Below the pieces are notes generated by a model that saw nothing but the letters and a program-made list of their open reading frames with translations, did no database searches and was not told the origin of the DNA. Positions 12,958 through 24,689 of a stretch of DNA of 64,000 nucleotides are shown here, piece after piece. The stretch lies in the NCBI GenBank assembly GCA_016617855.1, contig JAECUM010004368.1, positions 1-64,000 on the forward strand, read 5' to 3'. Source of the DNA: Megalonaias nervosa (lineage: Eukaryota; Mollusca; Bivalvia; Unionida; Unionidae). How positions within the stretch are numbered: position 1 is the first letter of the stretch; every line of letters begins with the position of its first letter. The position numbers and the translations under genes were made by a program.

Positions 12958-13024
12958 TTGGCCAATACAGTTACATAAGAGTTCCCTGAATCTTCTCTTA
13001 ATAGTTGTTTTGATTTGTTTACAG

Positions 13025-13136
13025 TGGAGGAAGAAGACTGACTGTCATTGGTACAAATCTACATGGTGTTCAGCAACCCAAACTCTTTGCCTCTTATCAA
13101 AATCAGAATGGGCAAGTTGTTACAACTGAGGAGACA
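13025..13136 (+). CDS. PlexB: Plexin exon, extracellular IPT/TIG repeat (start)
   Basis: Exon of 112 nt between tttacag and gtaagt. It reads GGRRLTVIGTNLHGVQ then PKLFASYQNQNGQVV. This is the characteristic opening of a plexin IPT/TIG beta-sandwich (GG-x-x-LT-x-x-G-x-NL). The expected preceding small residues would be supplied by an upstream exon outside the window. It enters one base before a codon and leaves in phase 0, so it joins 29693-29956 in frame; that exon continues the same IPT repeat with the conserved C-x-x-VN segment. Plexins are single-pass semaphorin receptors that control cytoskeleton and adhesion; IPT repeats form the stalk. Confidence 0.85.
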
Positions 13137-13429
13137 GTAAGTAAATTTTGTTTAATAGTACAATGTAAAGTTTAGGGACATTTGTAACCCTTCTGCCTCT
13201 ATACAAGCAGTGATATTTGGTAATCCTTGTGACTGTCCATCTGAGTCTCCATCCTTCTGTTTGACAGTTGTTAGCACAACAAATCCTGCAGTTTTTTATG
13301 GATTGCAGTGAATTGGGAGATACTGTGGTCATCATGTGGAAATGCACAGATCAGCAAATCACTTTGTCCCCTGATGGTACATTGGTGTATATCATTCATG
13401 TTACTAGACTATCTCCTAGTTTTTGATGA

Positions 13430-14260
13430 ATTGCCATGAAGCATGGTAAATTTTATGATCATCATCCCAAGATATAAATCAATGAATTTGCTTTTGTTAG
13501 GGTTATTTCTCATTTTTTTCTTGTAGGTAAATGCAATGTGTATTATGATCTTGTAAACACAACTAGTCATGGAGTTTTGGGCTCACCTGGCTTTAAATGT
13601 GAACAAACTTATTATATGGCCTTTCATATATCTTGCTGTCCAGCACAATTGCTATTTTCAACCTTTCTCCAAAATTGCCATATCAATTTCAACCAAAACT
13701 TTACACAGCATCAAGTCATAAAGGCCTTTCAAGTTTATACATGAGATGCTGATCCACCATCAAACATGGCAATCATTACTTAAAAATAGAAATGCCTTCT
13801 TTTAAATAACTGTTGAATAAAATTAACCCAAATTTAACAGAAGGTATCCTGGCATGAAGACATAATACTGGTCTGCTATTCAAATATGAACAATGTTATT
13901 AAAAACTTTCTTCTTAAGAAAACTTAAAAGAATGTGAAGACCATTCACATCTATAGAAATGATACAAGTATGCCATCAGATATGGCTGCTGTTACTAAAA
14001 ATACAAAAAACATTATGGTACAGTTTTACAGATTTTTACCAAATTTTATTAAAAAGTGTATTGCTTGAATTCCATTGAAATTTATGCAGAAGATCCCATT
14101 CAACCATCAGTATGACTGCCATTACTAAAAGTATTTGCACAACTTTATCCAAAAAAATGCTGAACAGCAACTTGACCAACTAGTATCCTGGACATGATGC
14201 TGATGCACAATCAAGTATGGTTGAAGAAAAAACTATGGAGACCATGAAACATTTGTTTTC
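13430..14260. repeat. Family B degenerate repeat, about 170 bp units
   Basis: Units carry phrases such as 'gatgctgatccaccatcaaa', 'atggc...attactaaaaatag', 'gaaaacctt...ttctt' and 'agcatcctggcatgaagac'. A longer run of the same family is at 45000-46420. It is non-coding and strongly diverged. Confidence 0.65.
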
Positions 14261-14334
14261 ATGACATTTGGAATCAACAGCACTAAGGAAATTTAAACAG
14301 AATGCATCTTAAAGACCCAGATTTCTCCTTCAAA

Positions 14335-14495
14335 TACATTCCCTGATCGCATTAATGTTAGGATATAAGCCTACTACCTCCCGCATCCAACCCTACTAAA
14401 GAGATGCAAATTTCAACCTATTTCACCTACACAAAAATCTTGCCCATTGCCTCCCCTTGCCACTGCCAGGTGTCACTAGTTTTTAAGCTTTGCTG
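14335..14495 (+). repeat. Left inverted terminal repeat of DIRS-like element 1
   Basis: gcattaatgttaggatataa and ccaggtgtcactagttttta align with the reverse complement of the right end (cattaatgataggacataag and ccaggtgtcacttgttttta), with several shorter matches between, over about 150 bp. Confidence 0.85.
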
Positions 14496-14857
14496 TAGTG
14501 TTGCACATGCATGAAATTACCTCCCAAAACTTTCCAAGCCTATTTCTATGGAAATTATAAGCAGCTCCTGCCTAATTTGGAGTTATTGTGTAGTTAAATC
14601 ATTACTACATATGTGGTATACATTATGTTTTATTTTCTCCAGAATTTTTGATAAATATGTCATTTATGGACTTGGTCATTTAAGACTCTATACCTAAATA
14701 GTGACCACTCTATTGTTGAATAAGTGTTAATGTCATTCACAACTTAGCACGCCAGTGTAAATTTTCCATTTCCCTGTTAGTAACAGATGTGACAATAGCA
14801 TATTATTTACATGCTGAATTACAATATATGCTATTTAGGGCCTGTAAGTAAGGATTC

Positions 14858-15406
14858 ATGGAGTTTTTATTGGATCCATTGGAGCCAACAATGGATATGG
14901 CTTTGCCATCCAGAATCATCCAGCCATCCCAAATTGGGGATTTGATTGAAAGACTGGCCCAGCTGGCTACAATATATGGGGATCTTAGTGGAAAATCTGT
15001 TCATATTGCTACAGGTTCAGTGACATTTCCTTATTTTGACTGGTATTTTACTGAAAAATCCATCTGTACAGCCAAGCCTTTGGTGATGACAGTACCACTG
15101 AAGACCAGACTGGATTTTATACAGCCAGCATCCATACAGACCTATGGCCTGGTAAACCAGCCATCTGTCTGGGTTAAACACATTCAGATGGTGGACCAAG
15201 CCATCCCAACATTCATGGCATATCCTCAAGGCAGAGCCCATGAACTAATCGATGATGGGATATCATCATCTTTGCCACACAGGATGGTCTACCTGGACAT
15301 CCAGACTGACCCAGACCAAGACTTGCAATCCAGTGATTATGATGAGCCTACTCCAAAACAACCATATTCTGATCCTACCATGACAAGAACAGAGTTTAGT
15401 TTCTAG
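14858..15406 (+). CDS. DIRS-like element 1 gag-like ORF (183 codons, truncated by stop)
   Basis: Open from MEFLLDPLEPTMDM to the stop at 15404-15406. The content is Pro/Ser-rich near the end and includes VTFPYFDWYF and QGRAHELIDDGI. Similarity to known domains is not evident. The assignment as the gag-like product rests on position: after the left ITR and before the RT of a DIRS-like element. Weaker coding-like text continues in shifted frames to about 16040, so the original protein was longer. It is almost certainly not expressed as a functional protein. Confidence 0.5.
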   Translation: MEFLLDPLEPTMDMALPSRIIQPSQIGDLIERLAQLATIYGDLSGKSVHIATGSVTFPYFDWYFTEKSICTAKPLVMTVPLKTRLDFIQPASIQTYGLVNQPSVWVKHIQMVDQAIPTFMAYPQGRAHELIDDGISSSLPHRMVYLDIQTDPDQDLQSSDYDEPTPKQPYSDPTMTRTEFSF

Positions 15407-15796
15407 TTGGCTATCAAAGAGATTTATAGGGTGTTACTGGCTTCAAAATGATCACCACGCAATGCAGCCACAATGAACTACAAGGTTAAGGCATTGGTAG
15501 ACTTCAATGATGAAGAAATGCCATCTTTCCAAATATTTCCTCAATCTACCAAGATAAAGGAGATTAATGACTGTCTGGTTGCATTGATGATCCAGGTAAT
15601 GCCAAGGCTTTCATTACAGAAAACCAAGTACCAGTGACATTATCATACTGCTGGTACTAGACACATTCAGACACCTTCTGTACAAATGTTCCAGTGCTAC
15701 ATAAAAATCTGGCAGCAGAACACATGTCCCCACCACTGTTCTATAAAGTGGACAAAAACATGTTTATGGCTACATCCAAGCTAGCTCAGAAAGTAG

Positions 15797-16876
15797 TTGC
15801 AACTTCCTCTGTGCTTGACTTGGCATCATTGGCCATTATCTGACTGGTGGAAAAATTCTTGGGTCAACAATAGAGCAGAATATCGCTCCATGGCCATTGC
15901 CCTGACCACTTCTGCCAATCTGGACTTGATCGGATATAACATGTGCCTGTATTGTACATCTCTTAAGCTGAGACTGTTCATTGACCTGAGTTGCCTTAAC
16001 AATACATTCTACTGCCAAAATTCAAGATGGAGATGGTGAGATCAATCCATCTCTCCATCACAAAGGACGAGTATGCCATCAGTCATGATCTGACCAATGC
16101 ATATTTTTGTGTCCCTACCCATCCAGTGTCATGAAAATTCCTTCAGTTGGTTTATGCAACACAGTTTATCTGTTAAAGTCCTACCTTTGGCTTCAATATC
16201 AGACCTCAGGCTTTTTACCAAGGTTATAGATTGCATCATCGCCCTGTTCCAGTCGAATTTATCTACAATGCCAGCAGCATACTTGGATGACATCCTCCAA
16301 AAACATATGGTAAGTTCAATTCTTCTCTAAGGCAGGAATAATCTCCTTTCAGCTTTCTTGTAAACTGGGTCAAATCTGATCTTCATCCATCATAGTGATT
16401 TGTCCACCTGGGTATGGAACTTCTCAAAAAGTCACAATTGGATGCAGCTTTCCTATGATCACTTTACCTGGATCATAAAACTGGTCAAGTCATTTACAAC
16501 AAGAATTGGATTTCAGCAAAGAGTTCTTGCAACTCCTCAGATTATTCAGTGTGACAGCAAACTTGATTCCACTAGGCCATCTTGGTATGAAACTCATTAC
16601 AGATGGCATTGCTAGCTCAGTGGCACCCATGCTCTGGTCCCCTTTATCAACAAGTTATGATCACGCCTACTGTATGATCATTCCTGGATTAATGGTGTAA
16701 CCAGGGTTGGCAGATGTCAGGGGTCCCTCAAGAGAAGCCACAGGCAGAAGTGACAGTATGTTCCAGTGCTTGTACATACAGTTGAGGTGCCCACTTGTTG
16801 CTGGGCTTTGCTTTGGTCATTGGCATGTGGGAACTAGGGGATTGACCTCTCTACATCAGTCTTCTAGAAATGAAGG
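15797..16876 (+). pseudogene. DIRS-like reverse transcriptase remnant
   Basis: RT motifs appear in broken frames: DLTNAYFCVPTHP near 16087-16125 (motif A type D-x-x-x-A-Y-F-x-V-P), a segment near 16195-16235 like the PQ/LPFG region, and AAYLDDIL near 16270-16296 (catalytic Y-x-D-D). After this, 16500-16600 resembles the connection region. Just before the hAT insertion the frame reads LEMKA, a typical start of the RNase H 'LE.KA' segment in DIRS elements. Multiple stops and frameshifts. Confidence 0.75.
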
Positions 16877-16884
16877 CTGTCATC
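16877..16884 (+). repeat. Target-site duplication, left copy (CTGTCATC)
   Basis: CTGTCATC here is identical to 20931-20938 on the other side of the hAT element. An 8-bp duplication is the hallmark of hAT insertion. Confidence 0.9.
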
Positions 16885-17099
16885 CAAGGTTGCATCTAGG
16901 ATGCGTGATTGTGCAAATCCCCCCCATTTAAGAGTTCCCTGAAAATTTTAATCCTGTGCAGGCAAAATTGCACAAAAAGTAAGAATTATGCAAATCTTTT
17001 TGTGAAGAATGCATTTTTTTTTTTTTTTTTGCTGTAAAAATTCCCAGTTGTCACTCTCAGTGAATATGTTGTACAGTTGTAAATACGTCACATATTTTT

Positions 17100-17160
17100 G
17101 TGTGTCATGTGCTCAATTCTGATTGGTTGATAAGAAAGATCAGAAGAGCACATTTGATAC
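17100..17160 (+). repeat. Subterminal inverted repeat of the hAT element (left arm)
   Basis: ctcaattctgattggttgat and aagaaagatcagaagagcac match the reverse complement of 20525-20605 with an 8-10 bp spacer difference. Subterminal repeats in hAT elements commonly bind transposase; that role is inferred here. Confidence 0.8.
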
Positions 17161-17190
17161 AGAGGCTGGCATGGTGAGACAATGTGTTAA

Positions 17191-18482
17191 ATGGCAAAAT
17201 CAGTTAAAACTCTAACACTTTTTCATTATTTTAGCAGTAACACTTCTAATAACAGTCAGGATGCAGAAGTCTCTTTCAATAGGCACAATGACAGCGAACA
17301 AACACTTCCTCAGGCTAATCCCGTATCAGATGATGCTAGTGATGATGTGCTTAAAAATGGCAGTGATGAAACTAAGGGTCCATCTAACGTCAAAAATAAA
17401 AGTACTCTTTCAATTCAGACTGGAAACAAAATCTACCATGGCTAGAAATGAATGAAAAAAATGAGATGCTTTGCAGATGGTATGTAAAAACTGGTAAATA
17501 AATTCTTTCACACTTGGAAATGCTAATTTCAGGACATCAACCCTTGACAGACATGTTGAATTACCAGCTCACAAACAGGTGAGTCAAGATTTGAAACTAA
17601 GTGAAAATCTTAAAACTACATGCATGGCAGCTATCAGCAAGAAATCTGAATCAGTTATTCATGCTATGTTAGTTGCCTATTGCTTGGCAAAGGAGAATAT
17701 TGCTTCTCTAAAATATGGCTCACTGTTGGATTTTGTTGATTTTCTGGGTGTTGGTGTTGGCAACATGAGAGTAGGAGGAAATGCAACTTATTCTTCAAAG
17801 GCTTCTGTAGAGGAATTTCAGGTAAGTTCTTTTATTTTATTTACTTTTTTTCTGTTCAAATTTAGATGAAAAAATGGTATATACTAACAAGCAAAACCTG
17901 ATCAGTTAGATTCTGATCAGTGCAAATCTTGAGGAATCCCTGTGTTACTAAAAAATAGCACCAAGCATCGTGATCATCCAATGAAATTGCATTCGGTAGC
18001 TTGTCGTCATAACTTTCTGTCAACATTTAATGGTGGATAACATTTATCTTTTTTAATCAATCTGGATTATTGGTACCTGTTTCTTATGTCATGAAATTCT
18101 TTCCTGTCTAACAAGGTCACATTTCAGTATCATTGTAATGGGTTTTCGTGTGTTTGAAATGATGATACAGTCGCTGTTGTTTGAATAATTTCTTGAGCAT
18201 GTAAGGAGTTGCTGTCGACATCATGATACCGTACAGTAGTCAGACAAATCCCACTGCTTGAAACTTATATAATGCTTTAGCAAATAAGTTATTATTATTA
18301 TTATTTGGTCTGATGATCATTGCAGCAAATGACATTGACCCTGATCTGCTTATATCACAACTGTACATATGTAGGGACCCATCAGTGATGTATATAATAA
18401 CCGACGTTTTTTGTTTTTAAAATCGTCGTATACAGACAGGCATAATTACTTCCTTCATTACTATAATTGAATGACTTTAATT

Positions 18483-18542
<60 letters not shown>

Positions 18543-18728
18543 AGTGCCATGTTATTTTAGCATTTAAACACCATGATGGGATTTCTTAAAACAAGGACCG
18601 AATTATCACAATGCAACATCCTTAAACACTCCATGGTCTTAGGTTAAGGTTCTTGCAGAATTTGCATCTGATTTTGGTCATTTTACTTTGGACTTGTTAA
18701 TATATTTGTGTTATATTTCTCAAATACT

Positions 18729-18771
<43 letters not shown>

Positions 18772-20327
18772 TAATAAAATGCTTTTATACTTTGATTTTT
18801 CATTGAGCTTTATTTTTTTCCAGGATTGCATATCAACAGTGATAGAATCTGAGTTAATGCAGAAAGTATGATGTAGTCCATTTATTAGCATATTAACTGA
18901 TGAGAGTACAGGAATTTAAAATACCAAGAAGCTGGTGATATATGCCAGAATCATTGAACCAGCCATGTTTGTTTCTACAACTCATTTTCTTGGTAATGTG
19001 TCAGTGGAAGGCCAATCACACATTGGTGAAGTTCTTTTCAAAGAAGTTGTCCAGTTCTTGGAAAAGAAGGAGATTCCTCTTGAAAAAATTGTTGGTTTTG
19101 GCAGTGATGGGGCATCAGTGATGACAGGTCGCAGAAGTGGTGTAGCAACACGGTTCAAGGAGAAAAGCCCTCACTTGATCAGCATTCATTGTATGGCTCA
19201 TAGATTGAATTTGTGTACCTCTCATGCATCGAAAAACGTTCCGTACCTCAATGATACCTTTGAAGGCACAGTTAAAGACCTGTACTATTTTTTTTATAAA
19301 TCTGCCAATAGAACAGCTGAATTGAAGGAAATCCAGAATGTTCTGGACAGTCCTCAACTGAACGTCTCTCTGATGGCTGGCATTTTATGATGCACTATAT
19401 GCAATTTTTCACAGCTGGAGGGCTCTCGTGAATTATTTCAAAAAGAATAACAAGACAAGAGAGTGTCAAGACTTGTTGAATAAACTCACAGACTACAGAT
19501 TTGTGGCATGCATGAATATTATGATGGATATCATACCTCACTTAGCACAACTAAATATGCTTTTACAGAAATCTGACTTGGATATAGCATCTGTGTCACC
19601 AGCACTTGATATTTTGAATTCTACCTTACAGAAAGCAGACACGGGAAAATCCTATCACCAAACCTGTATGTCTGAAAAATTGAAATCATTTAAGGATGGA
19701 GGCAAAACTAAAATCACTAACAATGGTGTTGAACTCAAGTTACACAGGAGCACATAGAAAAACATTTCAGATGATGTGTCTAACCTTTGCCACGAGTTTG
19801 TTACAAATTTGCAGGTGGAGATAGCTGCAAGATTTCCAAAGAGCAGCACACTGGTGGCAACAGCATTTGAGGTTCTTGGTCTACATAACCTCACATTCCT
19901 ATCTTCTGAAGAACAAGAAATGTATGGTTATGACAAGATAAAAATTCTCTGTGATCATTTTGGTCAGGAGAAGAAATGAAAAGAAGCTATCAGTCCCCCT
20001 TTGTGTGACCCAAAACATGTTTTGACAGAGTGGTCTCTTGCTAGGACTATCATTAAAAGAGAAATGTACCCTAGAGACAAAATGTATAGACTCTGGCGGA
20101 CACATTTCCAAATCTTCTTGAATTAGCATCAGTGGCCATGGTTATTCCATACCAAACCGCTGTCTGTGAGAGAGGATTCAGCAATCAAAATCGAACCAAA
20201 ACTGCAGGAAAAAGCCGTCTAGAAGAAAGGGTTCTCAACAGACTCATGATGATTTCAATTGAAGGACTTCCTCTGAGAGACTTCAACTTTAACAAGGCAT
20301 TGGTAGAGTGGAAGAGTGGAGGATGAG
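17191..20327 (+). pseudogene. hAT transposase (TTF/BED-type finger, RNase H-like core, C-terminal dimerisation), decayed
   Basis: Part 1 (17191-17821): Asn/Ser-rich N-terminus, then a degraded TTF/BED-type finger near 17440-17580 (WLEMNEKNEMLCRW, later LDRHVELPAHK), and the helical region ENLKTTCMAAISKKS. A phase-0 intron-like segment, 17822-18823 (CAG/gtaagt to ttccag/GAT), contains two microsatellites. Part 2: ILTDEST with DGASVMTGRRSGVA and HCMAHRLNL mark the RNase H-fold core; the C-terminus has YQTAVCERGFSNQNRTKT, the hAT dimerisation motif. At least two in-frame stops near 18868 and 18917 and a frameshift near 19390 break it. It resembles the ZMYM/C17orf113/KIAA1586-like branch, from memory. 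Confidence 0.85.
18487..18778. repeat. (GA)n and (AAT)n microsatellites in the hAT intron
   Basis: (GA)n at 18487-18538 and (AAT)n at about 18730-18778, both inside the intron-like segment of the transposase. Confidence 0.95.
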
Positions 20328-20930
20328 GAAGGACAGGAGGCTATTTAGAAAATAGTGATCATATTTGCAGAATAATGCAGTCACAATTACAGTCTGTCTG
20401 GATGCAGATGTATAAATGTTTCAGTTAAGAGTTAACTGTTATAGAAACTGTATATATACTTTCCCTAATTCATTTTGAGCTTTGGACTTTTCCTTAATAA
20501 TTATTTTTTCTCATCCATGATAGGAAAATATGTGCTCTTCTGATCTTTCTTAGTATGAATTTGTAACCAATCAGAATTTAACATGTGACACGCAGGAAGC
20601 ACATGACACTGTTTTTTAAGATTGGCCAGAGGAGTGACACTATTTGCAGTCTATGGTTTGATTTTTTAATGGTCAGTGTGTAGATAGAATATTGTTATTA
20701 GAATGCATAAGAATTTGATTTCAGTTTTAAGTGTTATACTATAATATACAGAAGACATGATATGCATTTAATGCACTTATTATACCTGCTATTGCTCTTT
20801 TTGAATACATTGAGGTCTTTTTACACCATACTGGAAGGCCCCCCCTTATAGCTATCTTGGCCCCCCCCCCCTTTTTCAGATTCAGTGGGGGCAAGTACCC
20901 ACATTTATCAAATCCTAGATGCAACCATGC

Positions 20931-20938
20931 CTGTCATC
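20931..20938 (+). repeat. Target-site duplication, right copy (CTGTCATC)
   Basis: Identical to 16877-16884; see the hAT element. It is followed by aatgtcttccgattctgg, which continues the DIRS RNase H frame (NVFRFW). Confidence 0.9.
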
Positions 20939-21600
20939 AATGTCTTCCGATTCTGGATGTTTCCTGATAGCCTTAGCCTCATCATGCTGGGTGAGTGAAT
21001 TACATGCCCTTTCAGCTGACCTGAACTATCTTCAGTTCAGATCAGATGGCTTGACGGTTCTCTTGACATGACCAGGCATTGTATCCATAAATATGTTACC
21101 ATCAGTTGGTAATCAAAGAGTTGTCTTATGCTTGCTCTCCTCCATAGACAAGCTGAGAGTAGCAGCCATGCAAGACCAATATTCTTACACTCAAGCACTA
21201 CTTAAAATGCACGGTGGAAAGTCGTGGCACACACAATCAACTCATTCTTCCAATGAAAGCTGGAAAACGGGATATCACACCTCAAGCCCTATCTTCATGA
21301 CAGACAAGGGTTATACACTCAGTGTACTTTGAAGTCTAACAAGATCAGCATTGCCTCTTGAAGATTTCATCTTATAAGATTAGAGAAATCTCTGTGAGCC
21401 TCGCGTTCAAATGCAACATTTTGATTCAAGACACAGCAGAAGTGGTTGGATGGCATGCAGAATCAACTTCCTCAAGCTTTTATCTCAGAGATTCAGCTTC
21501 ACAGAGACAAACTCTTGATCTGGTGGGCTCATGGATGGTGGCTCAGATGACCACCAGACCCAGTAAAGTCAACACAGTCTATTAGCTTCACTGGATTTGC
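20939..21600 (+). pseudogene. DIRS-like element 1, RNase H region remnant after the hAT insertion
   Basis: The frame reads NVFRFWMFPDSLSL directly after the target duplication. Later open pieces (MLPSVGNQRVVLCLLSSIDK at 21093; VVGWHAESTSS at 21447) are coding-like but too degraded to align with confidence. No recombinase motifs follow before the right ITR. Confidence 0.5.
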
Positions 21601-21904
21601 AAGTGAAATTATGTAGTTAAGACAAGTTCATTACTCATTTTCTTGACTGGATAGAGGTCAGAATCATGTTGACCTAAGGCTGGTCATTGTTCACATGGAG
21701 AATCCAGCCATAATCACCTAGAGGATACCCAAGGTAGAAACTGGATGCTCATCATTCACTTCTCCTATTACCTATGACTGGAAAACATATTTGAAGGAGA
21801 AAGCAAATTTTAAAGTAAATAATGTTTCTCCTAGAATACTCACACAGTCACATTACTTAAAAACCCTCCTAACTACCCCACCATGCAAGCATCCTTGTTC
21901 ACAT

Positions 21905-22080
21905 ATCACTCGGCTTAAAAACAAGTGACACCTGGTGGTGGCAATAGTCAGTAATTGGCAAGATTTATTGCCCTTTGTCTACATACAATAGATGGAAAAG
22001 GCAATTTTTCACCATTTTAATAGGGCTGAATTCAGGAGATAGAAGGCTTATGTCCTATCATTAATGTGATTGGGTAACTA
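21905..22080 (-). repeat. Right inverted terminal repeat of DIRS-like element 1
   Basis: Reverse complement of the left ITR; see 14335-14495. The outer edge is near gggtaacta at 22080. Confidence 0.85.
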
Positions 22081-24225
22081 TCCTCTTACAAACACAATTA
22101 ATTTAAAAAATTTGCTTTCTTGGTCAACTTCTGTTGCCTTTGGCTATTAGGCAGATGTGAGCCAGATAAGCAATCTAAGGTCTACTTGGCCTTCTTGATT
22201 TTGGGTTGCCACAAAACTTGATAAATATTGTGGCCATCACCAGATGATTAGCATTTTGGTAAATAACTTAGCTCCTGCAAGTTTTGTTAGAATTAGTGTC
22301 CTTTTTATTTGTAGTTAAATACAGTGTACAACACAAACTTGTTTCATAATGTTTATGAACTGCCATAAACTTGGTCAATATTGTGATCATTACCTAAAGA
22401 TGAGCATATTGAACTATCTCTTTGTTCTGGAAATTTTTGTTGGTAATTATTACCCTTTGGTACCCTTTTGTTAATACAGTGAGTCCCACAGTTTGTTTTT
22501 AAATTATTATGGATTGCATTGAAACTTGGTACATAATATGGTTGTTATGTAAAGATGCACAAAGTGGCAAATCTTTGTGCTCCCATGATTTTGTAAGAGT
22601 TACTGACCTTATTTATTAGTTTGTTATTGATACTCTTCCTGAACTACTTGGAGGATTGCCATGAAACTTTGCACACACATTGATTCCAAAGTATAGTTGA
22701 TACTAAATGAAAATGGCCCCAATTCAGACATGTTATTTTGTTGGTCTTAAATGAAAACGGTACTGATCTGACATTCAATATTGCTACCATGGCAGCTATC
22801 TTGAAAATATTGTTATTCTTGCTCCTTGTAAATGAAAGTCCTATTGACATGGGGTTTTCACCAGAATACTTCACATGATGTCTTGTTCATCCTAAATGAA
22901 AATTATGCCAGTATCTTGTTATTGCTACACTTCTAGAATGGATGGCCATATCAACAACTAAGACTTATGATATCTAGTTGGTCCTAAATGAAAATGTTGC
23001 TAATCTTTTTTTATTGGTGTGGTTACTCTCAGATTGACATCATTTGAGTAACCCCCTTGTGACAAAAGTTAAAGTGTTTTATGTGTTCATGTTTTTTTTC
23101 CATATGTGTGTGTTTCTTGTATTAATTTTATTAAATTTCGTTTTTATTAAATTTTGAGTAAGGGTTTGTACACCATTCAAATCTTTTATTTCTTCTAATA
23201 TATCAAATTTCTGGAGTTGTTATTTAATTCATAATCATAGTTTCCTATAAGTCTAAAGTCTAATAAATAAAAGCTAAATTAAATTAATTCATATTTAATT
23301 TCTATTAAGTATAGTTTTATAGTTTTAATAAATAGATATCTATTATACTGTTTCTGCTTTGTGCATAGGTTGTTTGAGATCTTAATTAGGCACGAGCAGC
23401 ATTCACACTACGCTTTCGCTATCACGTGAACACTAGCTCAGGTGCCATGAGTTTCTTGTCTAATACATGAATGACAGTTTTGATCATAAATATAATATTA
23501 AGTGGCTATAGTTAGATTACTAATAATTTATTAATTTAATAATAATTTATTAAAGTAATACATGAATAATTGTTTAGTTTAGTCAATTTAATCGTAATCA
23601 GTAAATTTTGAAAATTTAGCTATAATATTTATTGGTAAAGTTAAATTAATAATATTAAACTGTTTAATAAGTGTTCTTCGCATTTGTTTAAGTTGTTTAA
23701 ACATTTCTTACATAATATGAATCATAAGTCCATTTTCCATTGCGTTAAGTCTTCTTTTAGTCCATACAGTATGGCGAGTGTCCTTTCTCCCTGCTCAACA
23801 GGAACGAGTCTCATCATTGCATATTGTATTCCATTTCTTTTGTATTTCATTAATTTTTTTTAATATTCTTGCTCCATGGCCTTAATTCAAAGTCCATTTC
23901 ATTTCCATTTGTTTGATTCTGTAATTCTTCCTCTGTTTATCTGACATTTTGGAACTAGGGGGCTCCTGTACTGAGTAAACTGCTTGCTGACAAGATATTC
24001 TGTAATGTGCTAATCTTGCATCCAGTATGGCTGCCATGGTAGCCATCTTGAAAAATTGTTATCACTAGTCCTCCTGAATGGTGTGAGCCACTGTGGCTCA
24101 GTGGTTGTCATGCCAAACTCAAAACTGAAAGTGTGTGGGTGAGAATCCTACCATTGGATCAGCCATGGTCAGCTAGAAATTCATGAATAGTTACAACTGA
24201 TTAGGTTGCTTCCTTGCTCTGGATA
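22081..24225. repeat. Degenerate repeats and AT-rich intron
   Basis: 22240-22680 holds two to three 170-bp-like units with 'ttgccatgaaacttggtaca...gatcatta'. 22660-23000 and 23990-24080 are family A units. 23040-23990 is very AT-rich with no gene. 24083-24225 begins with ctgtggctcagtggttgtca, an A-box-like SINE head, followed by gggtgagaatcctaccattg. Confidence 0.55.
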
Positions 24226-24345
24226 ATTCATGATCATTAGTAATTTCCCATACTTATTCATTACCCATTCCCATACTTATTCATTACCCATTCCTGTTTA
24301 AGATATGTATACTCTGAGTATGGGAAATTACTAATGATCATGAAT
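24226..24345. repeat. Perfect 29-bp inverted repeat with duplicated loop
   Basis: Arms 24226-24254 and 24317-24345 are exact reverse complements (starting attcatgatcattagtaatt). The 62-bp loop contains a tandem copy of cccatacttattcattaccc. It sits in the 3' part of a SINE-like copy. This could form a hairpin in the primary transcript. Confidence 0.9.
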
Positions 24346-24689
24346 GGATGATTATATTGTTATGGATTGGTCCTAAATGAAAAATATGATCATTACATCA
24401 AATATGATTGCCACGATGGGCAAGTTGAACTCTTGCTATCAGAGATTATTTCAACACTGGGCAGTTAAAACAAAGAAAGGTCTTATCTTGGATTCCTGGA
24501 AATTCTTTTCAGTTACTTGAGCATCAGTCCTATCAGTGGACTCCTTTTAGCTCAACTGGCTCTGTAAGGCCATGTGAATTTATGGTATGGTCCTGCATCC
24601 CATTGTGCATCATATCACATCCATTGTCCTTCCATCAACAATTGTGTGTTTCCTCTGTGGAGTCTCTATTGTTTGATCCATTTTTAAAT

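Larger units (their letters stand above)
16885..20930 (+). mobile_element. hAT DNA transposon (4046 bp) nested in the DIRS-like element
   Basis: The termini are imperfect inverted repeats: left caaggttgcatctaggat, right atcctagatgcaaccatgc, with an 8-bp duplication CTGTCATC outside. A second, longer inverted repeat lies inside (about 17100-17160 with 20525-20605). The interior encodes a hAT transposase split by a 1-kb intron-like segment. Excising the element and one target copy brings the host RNase H frame back into register. Internal stops make it non-autonomous now. Confidence 0.92.
14335..22080 (+). mobile_element. DIRS-like retrotransposon, interrupted by a hAT element
   Basis: Inverted terminal repeats (14335-14495 against 21905-22080) enclose a gag-like ORF, a reverse transcriptase with Y-L-D-D, and RNase H-like sequence. 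DIRS elements are tyrosine-recombinase retrotransposons that often have inverted termini and leave no target duplication. Without the hAT insertion the element is about 3.7 kb. I found no recombinase domain, so it is probably internally deleted as well as full of stops. It lies in a 16.6 kb plexin intron, same strand as the gene. Confidence is high for class, lower for exact ends. Confidence 0.8.
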
